Below are positions 12,611 to 24,308 of a DNA stretch of 64,000 nt, in pieces. The DNA comes from Emmonsiellopsis sp. PD_33 (Eukaryota; Ascomycota; Eurotiomycetes; Onygenales; Ajellomycetaceae), in NCBI GenBank assembly GCA_032988165.1, contig JANTQF010000121.1:1-64000 (forward strand). The letters run 5' to 3'. The position numbers and the translations under genes are program-made. A model generated the notes under the pieces. The model saw only the letters and a list, made by a program, of their open reading frames with translations, was not told the origin of the DNA and searched no databases. Position 1 is the stretch's first letter. Each line of letters starts with the position of its first letter.

Positions 12611-13881
12611 TTTTACTGTACCATAGGGATAAGGAGTATGGGCATGATTGCATGTGGGGTTATGGTGTCTCCGTAGACCTAACGTGGTGTTCGATGACAA
12701 AGGGTCTGGGGAGGGATAGCATATGCTGCGGGGGTGTGTGATGCATTGTGTTGATGGTGGAGTCTGCAGCTCTGAATTACCTGTCGGCTTTTTATTTCTG
12801 CGCGTGGATAGGGGGAGGGTGGGGGGGTATAAGGAAAGCAGGAGTAGGCCAGTCAAACCCCTGCCCTATTTTGATATTGGGTTGTTCGATGTGATAAAAG
12901 ATACAGAATCTTGCAAATATGTAGCCTTCCATGCCCTTCCTCTCTGTTCCGCGGCATTCAGAAGGCGAAGGGGTTGAGTGTTCTTTTTTACTTGTTCTTT
13001 TTTTTCAAGTGTTGTAAAATATATTTGATATCCGATTCCCTTCTCTGAATGCATATTCAATTTTTTTTTTACTTCACTTGAAACGTACGTTCTTCCCAAG
13101 CCGCAAAAATGAAATTTTACCAGAAAGAAAACTCTCCAATCAGTTGATGCTTATATACATCTAGCCCTGTAAAAGAAGAGCTAATGGTCATCGGCCGAAG
13201 ACCTACACTAGGAGAGCTTTGCTTGGTGGGCTCCACCGTTCTACAACCAACCACAACTCCAACAATAACAACATCAGCATCCAACAACGAATCACGGAGC
13301 ATTCAATATAATCAATCACCTTACAGAGATGCAAAACTGTAAAAAAAGAAATCCCATCCCATAACAAGCCGGGCATTAACAAGCAAGGAAAATCCTCTCC
13401 GCCTGTGAAAATACCCCGCTTACAATCCGCGGTCTCTGATTGGCTGTGCTGCGTGAAGTAACAGCTACATCATCAAAGAATGCTTACCAGATAGCTGCGA
13501 GAGGTAGTGGAGACCTTGACCTGTGGCGATTGGGAGAATCAGGGACGGGAGGAGATAAATAGGTTCAAAGGAATGAAGAACGATGAAACCGCTTTCCCTC
13601 TTTTCTTTGTCATTCCTCCTTCATCTTGAGGTCAGCTTTCGTTCATTTTACTTAAACTATATACGGATCTGAATATATATTGCGAATCTTGCCATCGTTC
13701 CTGTCGTCCTGAGCATTGTTTTCTAGATGATATAGAGCATCCCGGTCATAGAACAAAGCCTTTTCAGCTGCCTATTTACCCCTCAATCCCTTACAGACAT
13801 ATTCCACCGACCTCTTTGCTTGAACGCGACAGTGAATCGTCTAGGCAATCCAGCATTCGCGCAAACGAAAGAAATCAGCAC
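12611..13881. promoter_or_regulatory. Intergenic, including the CCC1 promoter
   Basis: No gene is called. Reading frames on both strands here are short and without domains. Poly-T tracts near 12990-13070 fit the 3' end of the small gene. Upstream of CCC1 there is a CCAAT box in reverse (GATTGGCT near 13438) and GATA-type motifs (near 13487 and 13553). CCAAT-binding complex/HapX and GATA factors control vacuolar iron importers in Aspergillus, so these are plausible iron-response sites, by inference only. Confidence 0.4.
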
Positions 13882-14980
13882 ATGGCCCTTGTTTCCCTCA
13901 AGCGAAAGCTCCTTTCATGGATGGCTCCAAACAATGAGAGAGCCCCGTCAGTTGGCAAACAATTCCCAAAGACCCCTTCCAACCAAGATATGAGTAAGTT
14001 CTCCCTATCACAAAAAGGAGTCGATCGACTACTAATACATGATAAAAAATGGATAGGAGAACCTCTACTCCCCCAAGTCACCGGACGGTGTGGAATTTAC
14101 GACCCGAGGGACCCCGAAGCTCAGGACTGGAGTGGATATCAGACTGTGCCTTGCGCGCGGATGAGAAGTGCTGGTGGAGAAAGCGGTAATTCTGGGCGCA
14201 GCAGAATAAACCCGAGGACTGTGTCGGATGCGATTTTGGGCCTGTCGGATGGATTGACAGTTCCGTTCGCTCTCAGTGCGGGGTTGTCAGCCTTCGGAGA
14301 CACCAAGGTCGTGGTACTGGGGAGTCTGGCAGAGCTTGTCGCTGGGGCGATCTCTATGGGGTTGGGCGGATATGTAGGAGCCAAGAGTGAGATGTGAGTG
14401 GGAAATTTTGAAGCCACACTTATCCTGTTGTGAAAACTCCATATGCTGACGTTTGAATTATTTTTGAAGTGAATCGTACGAGACAGCTAAACGGGAAATC
14501 CGAACTCTGGTCCAGTCGTGCCCATGCGAAACGGAAACACTTGTTCGAGACGTATTCGAACCATATCATCTCCCGGACCACCCCGTTTCAGAAATGAGCT
14601 CGACGTTGCACGCATCCCCGCAAAAGTTAATGGATTTTCTCCTTGCCTTCCACCATAAACAATCTGAACCGGATTGTAACCAAGCATATATTTCCGCTAT
14701 CACACTCGCCCTGGGTTATTTTATCGGAGGGTTTATACCCCTTATCCCATACTTCATCGTTCATCAGGTCTTGACGGCGCTGTATTACAGCATAGGCGTT
14801 ATGGCAGTCACACTCCTAGTGTTTGGCTATATCAAGACGTGTATCGTGCGTGGGTGGCGAGGGAGGGAGAACGTCACAGCCGGGGTTAAAGGGGGGTTCC
14901 AGATGATTTTGGTCGGAGGATTGGCCGCAGGAGCGGCTATCGGCCTGGTGCGATTGATTGATCATACCGGCCATGGGTGA
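13882..14980 (+). CDS. CCC1: Vacuolar iron/manganese transporter, CCC1/VIT1 family
   Basis: Three exons (13882-13993, 14057-14393, 14470-14980) give 319 residues. The family signature is clear: RTVSDAILGLSDGLTVPFAL (TM1, with the conserved Asp-Gly for metal binding), then VVLGSLAELVAGAISMGLGG (TM2) leading into a YVGAKSE turn, a cytosolic metal-binding-type helical loop, and three further membrane segments ending near residue 315. The family moves cytosolic Fe2+ (and Mn2+) into the vacuole in exchange for protons. The first ATG in frame is 13882; the upstream frame starts only on TTG. The first intron (13994-14056) is 63 nt, a multiple of three, and has no in-frame stop, so retention would add 21 residues rather than truncate. 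It has a canonical GTAAGT donor and CTAATAC branch site, so splicing is expected. Confidence 0.9.
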
Positions 14981-15181
14981 TTGACCGAAGGTTCGAGTGG
15001 ACATGGGAAACAGGCGGAGTTTGTGCTCGTGAGGTAACAACACCAAATTTCAACCTCGTGGGATGTTTTAAATAGTAATGACATTTTCTTCCAATTCTCA
15101 TGATCCGACACTGTTCCCATTAGTCCCATGGGCGCGTAGGCGTAGTTGATGCGTAAAGTCCCATCCAACATCCCGTGAATA

Positions 15182-15766
15182 TCACGACGACAAAGCTTTC
15201 GCAACCAGCCCCTTCGCCCTTTCTGACATATCGATCTGCAGAGCCAACTCATGACCCCTCGCAGACATCTTCGCCCAAGTCTTCTTCAAAATCCCAATAA
15301 TCTTCTCCTCATCATGCTCCTTCTCAAACTTCTCAAACTGATCGTCCAAAAACACCAAACACGCCACGTCCTCTAGAACCTGGCACTCCTCATCATTCTT
15401 CATATCTTCTTTCCGTACCAACGCAGCAACCCGCCCCGCATCTTCCTTATCGTACCCGCAACTGCTACAGATTTCCTCCGCAAGTTCGGCCTGCCTTTTC
15501 TTCAGGGCAGTTCGCCAGGAGAAGTAGCCCGGTCTGGTCATTGGGTAGGAAGATCGTGGGATTTCCCATCGTCGAAGATGCTGGGCGCGGACGGCTAGTT
15601 TGAGGGTTTCGGAGGCAGCGGGGTTGTGCTGTGAGAGGTACTTGGTCATCTTGTCGGCATAGTGTAGTTCGTATGGGACTTGGGAGTCGCCGATTGTGAC
15701 GAGATTGGGGTCTTCTTTATGTGCATCGTCGATGTGTGCGAGCGCTTTCTCGAATTTTGAAGCCAT
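15182..15766 (-). CDS. DUF4202 domain protein
   Basis: A single exon of 194 codons starting MASKFEKALAHIDDAHKEDP. It matches the DUF4202 family over its whole length: a helical protein with the segments PYELHYADKMTKYL, AVRAQHLRRWEIPRSSYP, GYFSWRT, and then DVACLVFLDDQFEKF. The His/Arg-rich AQHLRRW and the Asp pair suggest a metal-binding HD-like helical fold, but no biochemical role is established for the family. It converges with CCC1 (about 200 bp between stops) and diverges from THR4. Confidence 0.85.
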   Translation of the reverse strand: MASKFEKALAHIDDAHKEDPNLVTIGDSQVPYELHYADKMTKYLSQHNPAASETLKLAVRAQHLRRWEIPRSSYPMTRPGYFSWRTALKKRQAELAEEICSSCGYDKEDAGRVAALVRKEDMKNDEECQVLEDVACLVFLDDQFEKFEKEHDEEKIIGILKKTWAKMSARGHELALQIDMSERAKGLVAKALSS

Positions 15767-16401
15767 TGGTATGTCACAATTGCTTGTTGCGTGGTGGGGG
15801 TTGTTCAGCTGAAGCGGACTTTGGTGGAATCAGTCCGTCTTTCGTGTTGAATTCTAGCGCGAAAATGACAGCACGTGATATTGAATCCCCCCGACCCGTC
15901 GTTTATTATTTAAATCAACTTTGGATGATTTGTTCAACTATGAGGCTATTTTAATTAATGCTTTATAGGACCCGAGGAAATAGTCCGCATGTTTCATCCA
16001 AATGTATTTATCGAAAAGTTTGCAATAGCTGTTTCATTTTGTCAGTTTTGAACATGGACGCTTCCGATTTGTTTGGACCGATATCAGCCTTGCTGGAGTT
16101 ACTGTGAAGACTGGAGATAGTATTTGTCCAAAGACACACTGGAAGTTGCGTTCATATCTCTTTGTTCCATACTCTCCCCAAATGCCGTCCCTGTATCTAT
16201 ATTTTCGCCAATATATTTCGTCTCCGGGATCGGAGCCATGGATATGCTTAGTCATGCCGCGAAGTGGCGGGGATTGGCCCGCAAAGAAAGATGCGAAGAC
16301 GATGACTCGGATTTCTGAATTCTCCCAGAAGCAACTTTTCTGCCGTTGACCACTGTCCATTTTGTTGGGAGCTAATTGATATAATCTCCTGAAAGACGAG
16401 C
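15767..16401. promoter_or_regulatory. Divergent promoter region of DUF4202 gene and THR4
   Basis: About 635 bp lie between the two start codons. A TGACTCG near 16302 is one base from the Gcn4/CpcA box TGACTCA, a control site for amino-acid biosynthetic genes such as THR4; this is a weak, single match. A minus-strand frame covering 16034-16585 overlaps THR4 exons and is not called. Confidence 0.4.
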
Positions 16402-18462
16402 ATGGCGAGCACCGATTCACAAAAATATCTGAGCACGCGGGGTTTGTCGTACGGGGTAATTTGTCCCCCATTGGCCCCGCCATTCCCTTGTTTTTATAGT
16501 ATTGATCCCGATAGACCTGGAGGCTAACATGAAATCTACTCTTCTTAGCTCTCATTCGAAGATGTCGTTTTGAAAGGCCTCGCATCGGATGGCGGATTGT
16601 TCATTCCTGAGGCCATTCCGCAATTACCAGAGGGTTGGGAGACCAAATGGCGGGACTACAGCTTTGAACAACTGGCATTTGAGATCCTTTCTCTTTACAT
16701 TTCGCCCTCAGAAATCCCCTCGGAGGATTTGAAGGATATCATCAACCGCAGTTATTCGACGTTTAGGTAATTCTACATGTTCGGTTTTGGAACCAGGGGA
16801 TATTTGCTAAATGGCTTTGCGCGGACTAGATCGCCAGATATTACACCTCTGGTCAACCTGGACCAATCGAAACAACTCTACTTGCTCGAACTATTTTGCG
16901 GTCCTACCTTTGCGTTCAAGGATGTTGCGCTCCAGTTCCTAGGGAATCTCTTCGAATATTTCCTCGTGCGGAGAAACGAGGTTGGTTTACCCCAAAAGCC
17001 AGCCGTGATAAAAGCATTGGCTGATGAGTTGTGTGTAATATAGGGCAAGACCGGAAAGGATAGACATCAGCTTGTTGTCATTGGAGCCACGAGTGGAGGT
17101 ATTTTCCCGCTTACGTTCCTGGATTACAGGATAAGCAATGATGCTGATATTACGTTAAGACACTGGTTCCGCTGCTATCTACGGCCTACGAGGCAAAAAA
17201 GATGCCTCTATTTTCATCCTACACCCCAAGGGCAAGGTGAGTGCTATATAGTATGCGATCGCTTTCCTGTTTTGTACAGCTAATCCGAAAGTAGGTCTCC
17301 CCTATCCAGGAGGCGCAAATGACTACCGTGCTCGATCCAAATGTACACAACCTCAGCGTTGAAGGTATGATATTTTACGGCTACCTGGATCCCTACAGAT
17401 AGAATCTAATTTGGCCTTGGATTAGGCTCCTTCGACGACTGTCAGGACATGGTCAAGGCCATGTTTGCCGACCCCGAAATGAACAAGACTCACAAACTTG
17501 CCGCTGTCAACTCGATAAATTGGGCCCGTATTTTGGCTCAAATGACATACTACTTCCACTCTTACTTCTCCCTCATTCGTTCTCCAACATATGTCCAAGG
17601 CAAGCCCGTCCGGTTTGTCGTACCATCGGGTAACTTCGGTGATATCTTAGTACGAAACTCCACCTCTCTACTTAATTGCTATGATACTAATTATGCATAG
17701 GCCGGCTGGTTCGCCAAACAGATGGGTCTCCCCGCCGAACGCCTCGTCATCGCCACAAACGAAAACGACATCCTGGACCGCTTCTGGCGCACCGGCCAAT
17801 ACACCAAGCAAGCCGCCTCCAAGACATCGGCCGACGCCCCACCAAGCGGCGTCAAGGAAACCCTCAGTCCAGCCATGGACATCCTCGTCTCTAGCAATTT
17901 CGAACGCCTCCTCTGGTTCCTCGCCTTCAAGATCCGCGGCGGAGACGAAAGCCTCGACAAGAAGCGCCAAATCGCAGGCGAGACTGTCCGTGGCTGGCTG
18001 GACGATTTGAAATCCAAGGGAGGGTTCAGTGTTGAGCCCGCCATCCTTGAAGCTGCCAAGGCAGACCTTGAATCAGAGCGCGTCTCCGATTCGCAAACTA
18101 TCGAAACCATCCGCTCCGTTTACGCTACCTGCTTCCCTCCCGGGCCAGCCAGCAGTGGCACCAGAGGCAAGACTGGCGGATACATCCTCGACCCGCATTC
18201 TGCCGTTGGTGTTGCTGCCTCGTTAAGATCTATCGCTCGTGTGCCCGGCGCGCACCATATCTCGTTGTCCACGGCGCACCCGGCCAAGTTCGCTCATGCG
18301 GTTGATTTGGCGCTGAATGGGCAGGAGGGTTATCAGTTCGATGACGTTCTTCCACCCGAGTTTATCGGGCTGGAAAAGAAGGAGCGTCGTGTCATTGATG
18401 TTCCTGCGGGACAAGGGTGGCAGGCTGTGAAGAAGATTGTCGACGAGAAGGTTGGGGTTTAG
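16402..18462 (+). CDS. THR4: Threonine synthase
   Basis: Eight exons: 16402-16455, 16549-16766, 16830-16980, 17044-17098, 17160-17236, 17295-17364, 17426-17649 and 17701-18462, giving 536 residues (yeast Thr4 is about 514). It converts O-phosphohomoserine to threonine with pyridoxal phosphate, the last step of threonine synthesis. The N-terminus MASTDSQKYLSTRGLSYG joins LSFEDVVLKGLASDGGLFIP. The PLP lysine is Lys121 in GPTFAFKDVALQFLGN. The phosphate-binding segment IGATSGDTGSAAIYG is split by an intron. RFVVPSGNFGDILAGWFAKQ and GLPAERLVIATNENDIL follow, all hallmarks of the fungal/bacterial class. The short first exon (18 codons) was placed because it restores the family N-terminus in frame; the next ATG lies inside exon 2. 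Every intron fits GT-AG in frame. Confidence 0.93.
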
Positions 18463-18838
18463 AGAAAGGGGAATGACTACTTGGTGGTAGGAATCAAACA
18501 AGAAATAGAAATAAACAAACAAGCAAAAATACCAATGGACAGTAAAAGCGGGTCATTAGCGATTGAGTGTTTGGATCTATAAAATATATGTGAGATAGAA
18601 TAGATTTCGATTATTATCTTTCGTTCAAAAAAGCTCGCGCGTGTTTATCTCCGGAGCCAAGGCCTCACTGAGCACCGAAGTAGAGGCCTTTGAGCTCAGA
18701 CTTACCAGGCGCTTATGAACGGAACGCTTAACTTTATATTCATGCCATCCATAAGGTCCTAGTGAATCTAACCTTCTATTTCATATGTAGTGTAAATGTA
18801 GCCATCCATATCCCCCCCCATCCCCATTAATAAAACAT
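18463..18838. other. Short convergent intergenic region
   Basis: This lies between the THR4 stop and the stop of the minus-strand amidase, and presumably holds both 3' untranslated regions. Nothing else is seen. Confidence 0.5.
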
Positions 18839-20764
18839 CTACGAATCCAACCCCAACCCCCCAACCTCCCAAGCCATCGCAGCCTTAAACATCATCTCCT
18901 CATCCCACCTCTTCGCAATAACCTGCATCCCAACCGGGAGCTTCTTCCCAGGACATGTCGGCGCCTCAGCCCAACCCACAGGCATACTCATTGCAGGGTG
19001 GCCGGTGATATTGAACGGACAAGCATTACTCGTGCTCCCAATCGACTTATTCATCTTCTCCATAACACTACTTTCTTTGCCCGGTGGCGTCTTTCCCACA
19101 AACGAATTCATCGGCGTGATCAGCACATCGTATTTCTCAAGTGCGGCATCGTACGCTGCGCGCAGCTGGTGAACGATCCGCAGCGCCTTGGCGCTCTGTG
19201 AGGCCGTGTAGGCGCTTTTTAAATAGGCGGTGTTTAGCAAAACGTTGCTGACGGCGGGGTTGTGGGCGGTCATGTAGTCGAAGAATTCCTGTGTAGGGGG
19301 TGGGGGGTTAATATGTGGGAGTGGGTAGGATAGGAGGTCGGATGTCTGGCCCTCCACGCCGTATTCGGCCATGACACGGCGAGTGGCGGCCGTCCAGATG
19401 TGCGGGCCTACGGCGTGTAGGGGGATGGAAACTTCCTCGACGGTGCCGCCTAGGGTGGTGAAGCGGTTTGCTGCGTCGTGAACTATAGCGCCGATGGACG
19501 GGTCAAGACCGACGATTTCCCAAGCTTCCTTTATTAAGCCGATTTTTAGGCCTGTAGCGGCCGCTTGAGGAGTCCAGAGGTCCTCAGCGATGCGGGTTGA
19601 TTTCCAGGAGTCGAGGATGCCAGCGTAGTCTTTCACATTTGCGCGGAGGGGAGATTCTGGGGTCATTCGCTGGTCGAGACCGTCATAGCCGGCTATTACT
19701 GAGAGTAGGAGAGCTGTGTCATGGAGAGTGCGAGCCATGGGACCACAGTGATCGATCATGGGGAAAAGGGGGACTATGCCAGTGTATGGGACCAAACCAT
19801 GAGTGGGTTTCAGCCCGTAAATCCCAGAGTATGCAGCTGGCTGGAATTGATGTTGGTAAACCGGATCGTGGATTGTTCTGGATAAGTGGGAAAGGGGAGC
19901 TTACCAGTCGAATGCTGCCACCCTGATCTCCGCCGATTGCCAAATCACATCCCTCCCCGAATTCTGTTACTTCAGGCTCACCCCGTTGTCTCCTCCTTTC
20001 GTTAATTTCTGAAATAGCGAGTAACGCCGCGCAGCCGGAGCTGCTGCCTCCCCCTATAGTGCCCGGCAGCCATGGATTTTCGATAACTCCCGCATCACTT
20101 GTGAATGATAGTGCAAATAAAGATAGATTTTCGCAGGTTGCGACCCCCTTCAACACAGCTCCAGATTCCAAGATCCTGCTCACAACGGTTGCATCGATCG
20201 GAGAGATAGGATACTTCCCGTCTGTCGACCCGAGGAATTGAGGAGCAGTGCCAACTGTGATGGGAAGCCCTCCCACGGAGATGTTATCTTTGACGCATAT
20301 TTTGCGATTTGCGAGACGAGAGTCCACCAATCCGCTTTCCTTCAGCGATATGTTGCACTAGTTATGCGTACCCGCAGTCAGAACAAAGATCGGTGGATCA
20401 AAGACCTGGGGGGTCTGTACCTTGTGGCTCCAGGCATTTATTGGATTTTCGGCCCCGTCAGGTTTAGTATAAATTCGCTCACCGCTGGCATCGAGATTTG
20501 GGACCAGACGGGGGTCTATATAGTCTTGCATCGCATCCACATTTTGTACACTGATATCCGCCGCATTCAACAGCAGCGTATAGTCTTTAGCATCACCCGG
20601 TGTCAAGGTGTGGATGCTGCATTTCTGAGCGATCTCTCGAAAGACATTCTCCGAGATCTTGAGCCTGGGGAATCATCAATCAGCACACTACCACACATTG
20701 AAGGGTTTTGAGAAGCGGGGCTCGGGACTCACTCAGCATTCGGATCAATAGCAACGGTCGTCAT
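18839..20764 (-). CDS. Amidase signature family hydrolase
   Basis: Four exons (20733-20764, 20421-20664, 19905-20357, 18839-19840) give 576 residues, the usual size for fungal amidases. The catalytic triad of the family is visible: Lys115 in ICVKDNI, the cis-Ser in GGGSSSG (about 198) and the nucleophile Ser240 in GGDQGGSIRLPAA, the last motif being rebuilt exactly at an exon join. Family members hydrolyse carboxamides to free ammonia; the substrate cannot be told from sequence. There is no signal peptide, so it is probably cytosolic. An unusual stretch of about 25 charged residues (INERRRQRGEPEVTEFGEG) separates the two Ser motifs, which is longer than in GatA-type enzymes. GATA motifs upstream would fit nitrogen control. 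Confidence 0.88.
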
Positions 20765-21448
20765 ATTTATGTTCTATGTGAGCTCTTGAGAGCAGTATTC
20801 ATAACAGTCTAAGCACCGACGATTCGGATAGAAGTAAGGCTATGTGATGTCTGCCTGCTCTATGTGTGGCAGTACTCAAGCAGATAATATAATATCAGGC
20901 CAAATGCCGTCTCGGAGGAGGCCAGGGGCGTTATCAGTCATCACCCTTCCCCGCATACTGATAAGCCTCTAATGGCGATAACTGGGTGGGCCTCAGAAAG
21001 GGCGTCGGCGGAGTCGGGCTTGCCGACCCCAAAGCCAGCTCGCATTGATGGAGGCAATCGGGGCTGGCGGCATTTTGAGTGGCAAAGAGAGGCTGATTAT
21101 GCCGACGTTTCGGCATTATGTTTTATATGCAGCACATTCTTTAATCTGGTGATGGTATGCCAACTGTCCAACAGGATACAGATAGGCTCGTGGTGGTTAA
21201 AATAAGAGTTGGCCCAAGCACAGGGGACGTTGCACAGACCACCAACACGAGTCAGTTACTATTCAACGTCAACCATCATATCGGCCATCGTCAGGGCCAA
21301 AAATTGCACAATTTTATTTATACAGTGGTGGAGAAACTGGCCATGTGAAGTATAATTATAGACAGCTTAGATGAACAGACAGATTTTTTTTTTAAAATAC
21401 TACTATCCTTTACTTCCCATCGTTTCCCTTCTAGTTGGTTACCGCACC
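20765..21448. promoter_or_regulatory. Amidase promoter region
   Basis: This gap lies upstream of the minus-strand amidase and downstream of the dehalogenase-like gene. Several GATA motifs are present (near 20882, 20957 and 20976), the type bound by the nitrogen regulator AreA that controls amidases in Aspergillus; the link here is inference. A poly-T tract is near 21385. No gene is called. Confidence 0.35.
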
Positions 21449-22288
21449 TCACGCCAGCTCAGCCGCCTCCTTTTCAATAGCTTCCGCCAACTCGCCCAGA
21501 GTGCTGAACCGCCATGTAGGTGCCGCTTTCGGGTTCTCGCCCCCAAGAAACTCCTCAACCTGGCCTGTCATTGAAGTCTGTCCTCCCTCGCCTCTCGCAA
21601 TCCACGCACTCGTGAGACCAATTTTCTTCGCCGGCTCATGATCGTGAAACAAGCTCTGAGCAACGTGCAGCACATCCTCCTTCTCCACGCCGAAATCAGA
21701 TTTCAGGTGAGATAGCAAGTATTCAAAGTTGCGGGGGTCGGGCTTATATGAACCAATATCCTGTGCGGTATAAACGGCATCGAAGAATTCCTCCCCATCT
21801 TTGAGCCCTTGGTGCACTCCGCCCAACGGGCCACGGAGTGATTTTTGGAAAGAGTTGCGATCAACATTTGATAGAGGCACAAGCTTAAAGCGTTTTTTCA
21901 GCTCGCGCATTGCTTCGACGGTATCCGGGAATGCAGGCCAGTTGCCCAGGCCCTCGCCAAAAGCCGTGCCCTCCTCGTCCAAAAGAGCGGACTGATCCTG
22001 TCCATCTGTACTAGTTGGCAGTGATTGGAGCTCTTTGGCAAGAGATTCGTATGCGGATTTCAGGACCAGGTTGTATGTCAAGGCAGGATTCTCCAATTGC
22101 ACGGCTCGCTCATATTTGTTTAAAGCAGAGCCGAGACCAGCCTGGTCATTTTTAAGAGGGTGTGAATCTGGTAGACGGGACGCAATGGGTTTGAGGGCTG
22201 CGATGATCCCAGCCTCCCAATCAATGAGGGTGCCGTAGATATCAAACGAAAGAAGGCGAAAAGAAGTCAAAGGGCGTTGAGAAGCCAT
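21449..22288 (-). CDS. HAD-superfamily hydrolase, type II haloacid dehalogenase-like
   Basis: A single exon of 279 codons. The HAD motifs are in order: nucleophile Asp in LLSFDIYGTLIDWE (residues about 12-25), Ser in KLVPLSNVDRNSF, Lys in IGSYKPDPRNFEYL, and the acidic-type motif IV replaced by HVAQSLFHDHEPAKKIGL. The DxYGTLxDW form and the cap-domain pattern place it with L-2-haloacid dehalogenase-like proteins, a group common in fungi with mostly untested substrates. The extended helical C-terminus ends in AEAIEKEAAELA. It lies downstream of nothing obviously related. Confidence 0.88.
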   Translation of the reverse strand: MASQRPLTSFRLLSFDIYGTLIDWEAGIIAALKPIASRLPDSHPLKNDQAGLGSALNKYERAVQLENPALTYNLVLKSAYESLAKELQSLPTSTDGQDQSALLDEEGTAFGEGLGNWPAFPDTVEAMRELKKRFKLVPLSNVDRNSFQKSLRGPLGGVHQGLKDGEEFFDAVYTAQDIGSYKPDPRNFEYLLSHLKSDFGVEKEDVLHVAQSLFHDHEPAKKIGLTSAWIARGEGGQTSMTGQVEEFLGGENPKAAPTWRFSTLGELAEAIEKEAAELA

Positions 22289-24308
22289 TGCTGAGAATTG
22301 GGGGTCGGCAATTTGTCGACACTAATACAAATGCCGAAGCCGAGAAGCGAAGCCGGGAAGTATAGGCTCGAAATTTCCTGGTGGAAACGTGTAGAGATAT
22401 TTCTGGGTTAGGTAGTATATCAGTGAAATCGTGAGGACGGACAAGATATATATAACCTTTTCAAGTTTCGATACCCCAAGAAGACCTTTCTATATTTCCT
22501 CCCAAGACCAATTGCGGGGTTCTTGTTCATTATTAATACCAAGGTGGGGTATTATCAGGCACCATGAGTGGAAGACCTTCAGGCCGGGACGCCCTTCGAC
22601 ATGTTAAATCCTCCCAACCCACCAGAGCTCTTTTCCAAGGCGAGATTTCCGCCCGTAACCTACGAATGCCGATGCATGTCGAGTCAGTACCCATTCCAGC
22701 TTCGGGGAGATATCTCGACTACAAACTATTACGGCAAAATAGGACTAGGACAGATCCGAATGTCTGTCCGCCGGTATTTCTGGCTGCAGTGGGAATGAAG
22801 ATGATGTCGTTTCACTAGTAGCTATGTTATTCCTCCGCTTCATTAATTTGATAGTACCGGCAAATTATAGCTGTTTAGTTGGTACAAACCATATACACGA
22901 CAAACTAATCCTCCGCCAGCTAGGGGTCGGTATATACCAGGCCATGCAATTTCCAAAGCAGATTTAACAAATTTCTCCCTTCCATGAACAGCTTGCAGCT
23001 ACTTGGGGTCTAAAATGCCAACATGCTGACGACAAATGCTGTTTGTTATCCTGGACCTCGATGCCTCCAAGAGCACACGGGCCCTATGAGCAGGCGGAAC
23101 TAGTAGTATTCTATCCTTTCGTTCCTCTCAAAGCCTTGATTACCAACCTGGTGTCACAGTATATACGGCTGAAAGGATTGGAAATACCCTTCATTATCCT
23201 ACATAGGTGTTTTCTCAGCAACTCGCATCTTTGTCTTCACGATTCTGTTGGCGACACAAAATCATGATTGTTTCCCTTGGTAGCATTGATGAAACTCAAG
23301 TTACAGCTGCTGTCTCCAACAGCATGCCCAAACATTTCATGGGCATGACTAAGATGTCAAAGAGTTAAAGTCATATAGCAATGAAACAGGCATTATGTGT
23401 TTCGAGATGGTCGGGCTTAAAGCACGGAAAGTACGACGGTATTTTGAACCCACACATCCCATTAGGCCGCGAGCTCCGGTCGACGTATCGGGCTTTGCAT
23501 ATTCAGTTACACATGTTGCTTCCATGATGGGACAAGAAACAAATAGCACTAAGCTATATATCGGCGCTCTTTATCAAAGATTCGCGGTTTCATCTATGAT
23601 GTTATTTACATATCCCACTTTTGGAACCACATTGCCAATCAAGATGTTTGCCTTCATTCAAGTTATTAAAGCATGACACACGTCTGGGGAGGCCTCAATT
23701 CTTTCAATTACAAAGACTAGAATCAACGTCGGTGTTAATGTGAGCAGAATCCCATGGAATGACTCGCTACCGCAGCGCCAGCCCCTGCGTATGGGCTTTT
23801 TTGTGCCAACTTCATTTTACAGACGACAGTTTCGCAAGGGATATCTTCTTGTCTGCTTGTATTATCATAGCAATTGCCACCTGGGATGGATGCACTTGGC
23901 AGTTTCATGTTCTATGCTGCCATTTTCCCTCCGTGCCTGCTTAAAACGGGGCTTCCTTTGAAATTCCTATATAAAGTGTAAGCATATACCTCTATTCCTA
24001 TATTCCTATTTTTCTTCTATACACCTTATCCCTTTATTTCCTTCCGAAATCAGCGTCTCGGCAAATACGGCGTTTATATTTGTTATTTGACCCGAGCCAG
24101 TAGTTACGAAAAGATCTTGAATGTTGAAGAGTCATTAAAAAAAATGACTCAATTCCACGGAACAGGGCCTAGTATGTCGCATATTTCCATACCCCGGCGA
24201 AGAGGATCTTTCTATATTCAAACAGACCTAAGTTGAAGAAGTCTTGGGTGCCTCACTTTCTATGTGCTTACCATTGTTTAAAATGAGTTAGAGAGTCCTC
24301 TATTTTCC
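22289..24308. other. Gene-poor stretch before the boundary gene
   Basis: About 2 kb without a gene I can support. A frame of about 85 codons with an ATG at 22564 overlaps a second open frame (22568-22798) and could be a relic of a small gene; neither shows a domain. Composition is still normal, with CpG present. Several short plus-strand frames between 23043 and 23961 look random. Confidence 0.4.

Noticed and set aside
16034..16585. Minus-strand frame of 183 codons
   Set aside because: Overlaps THR4 exons 1 and 2, which have strong protein evidence on the other strand.
17691..18110. Long minus-strand frame opposite THR4 exon 8
   Set aside because: Antisense shadow of a GC-rich coding exon.
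22564..22818. ATG-started frame of about 85 codons overlapping a second open frame
   Set aside because: Two frames are equally open, no domain and no splice partner; kept only as a possible relic.
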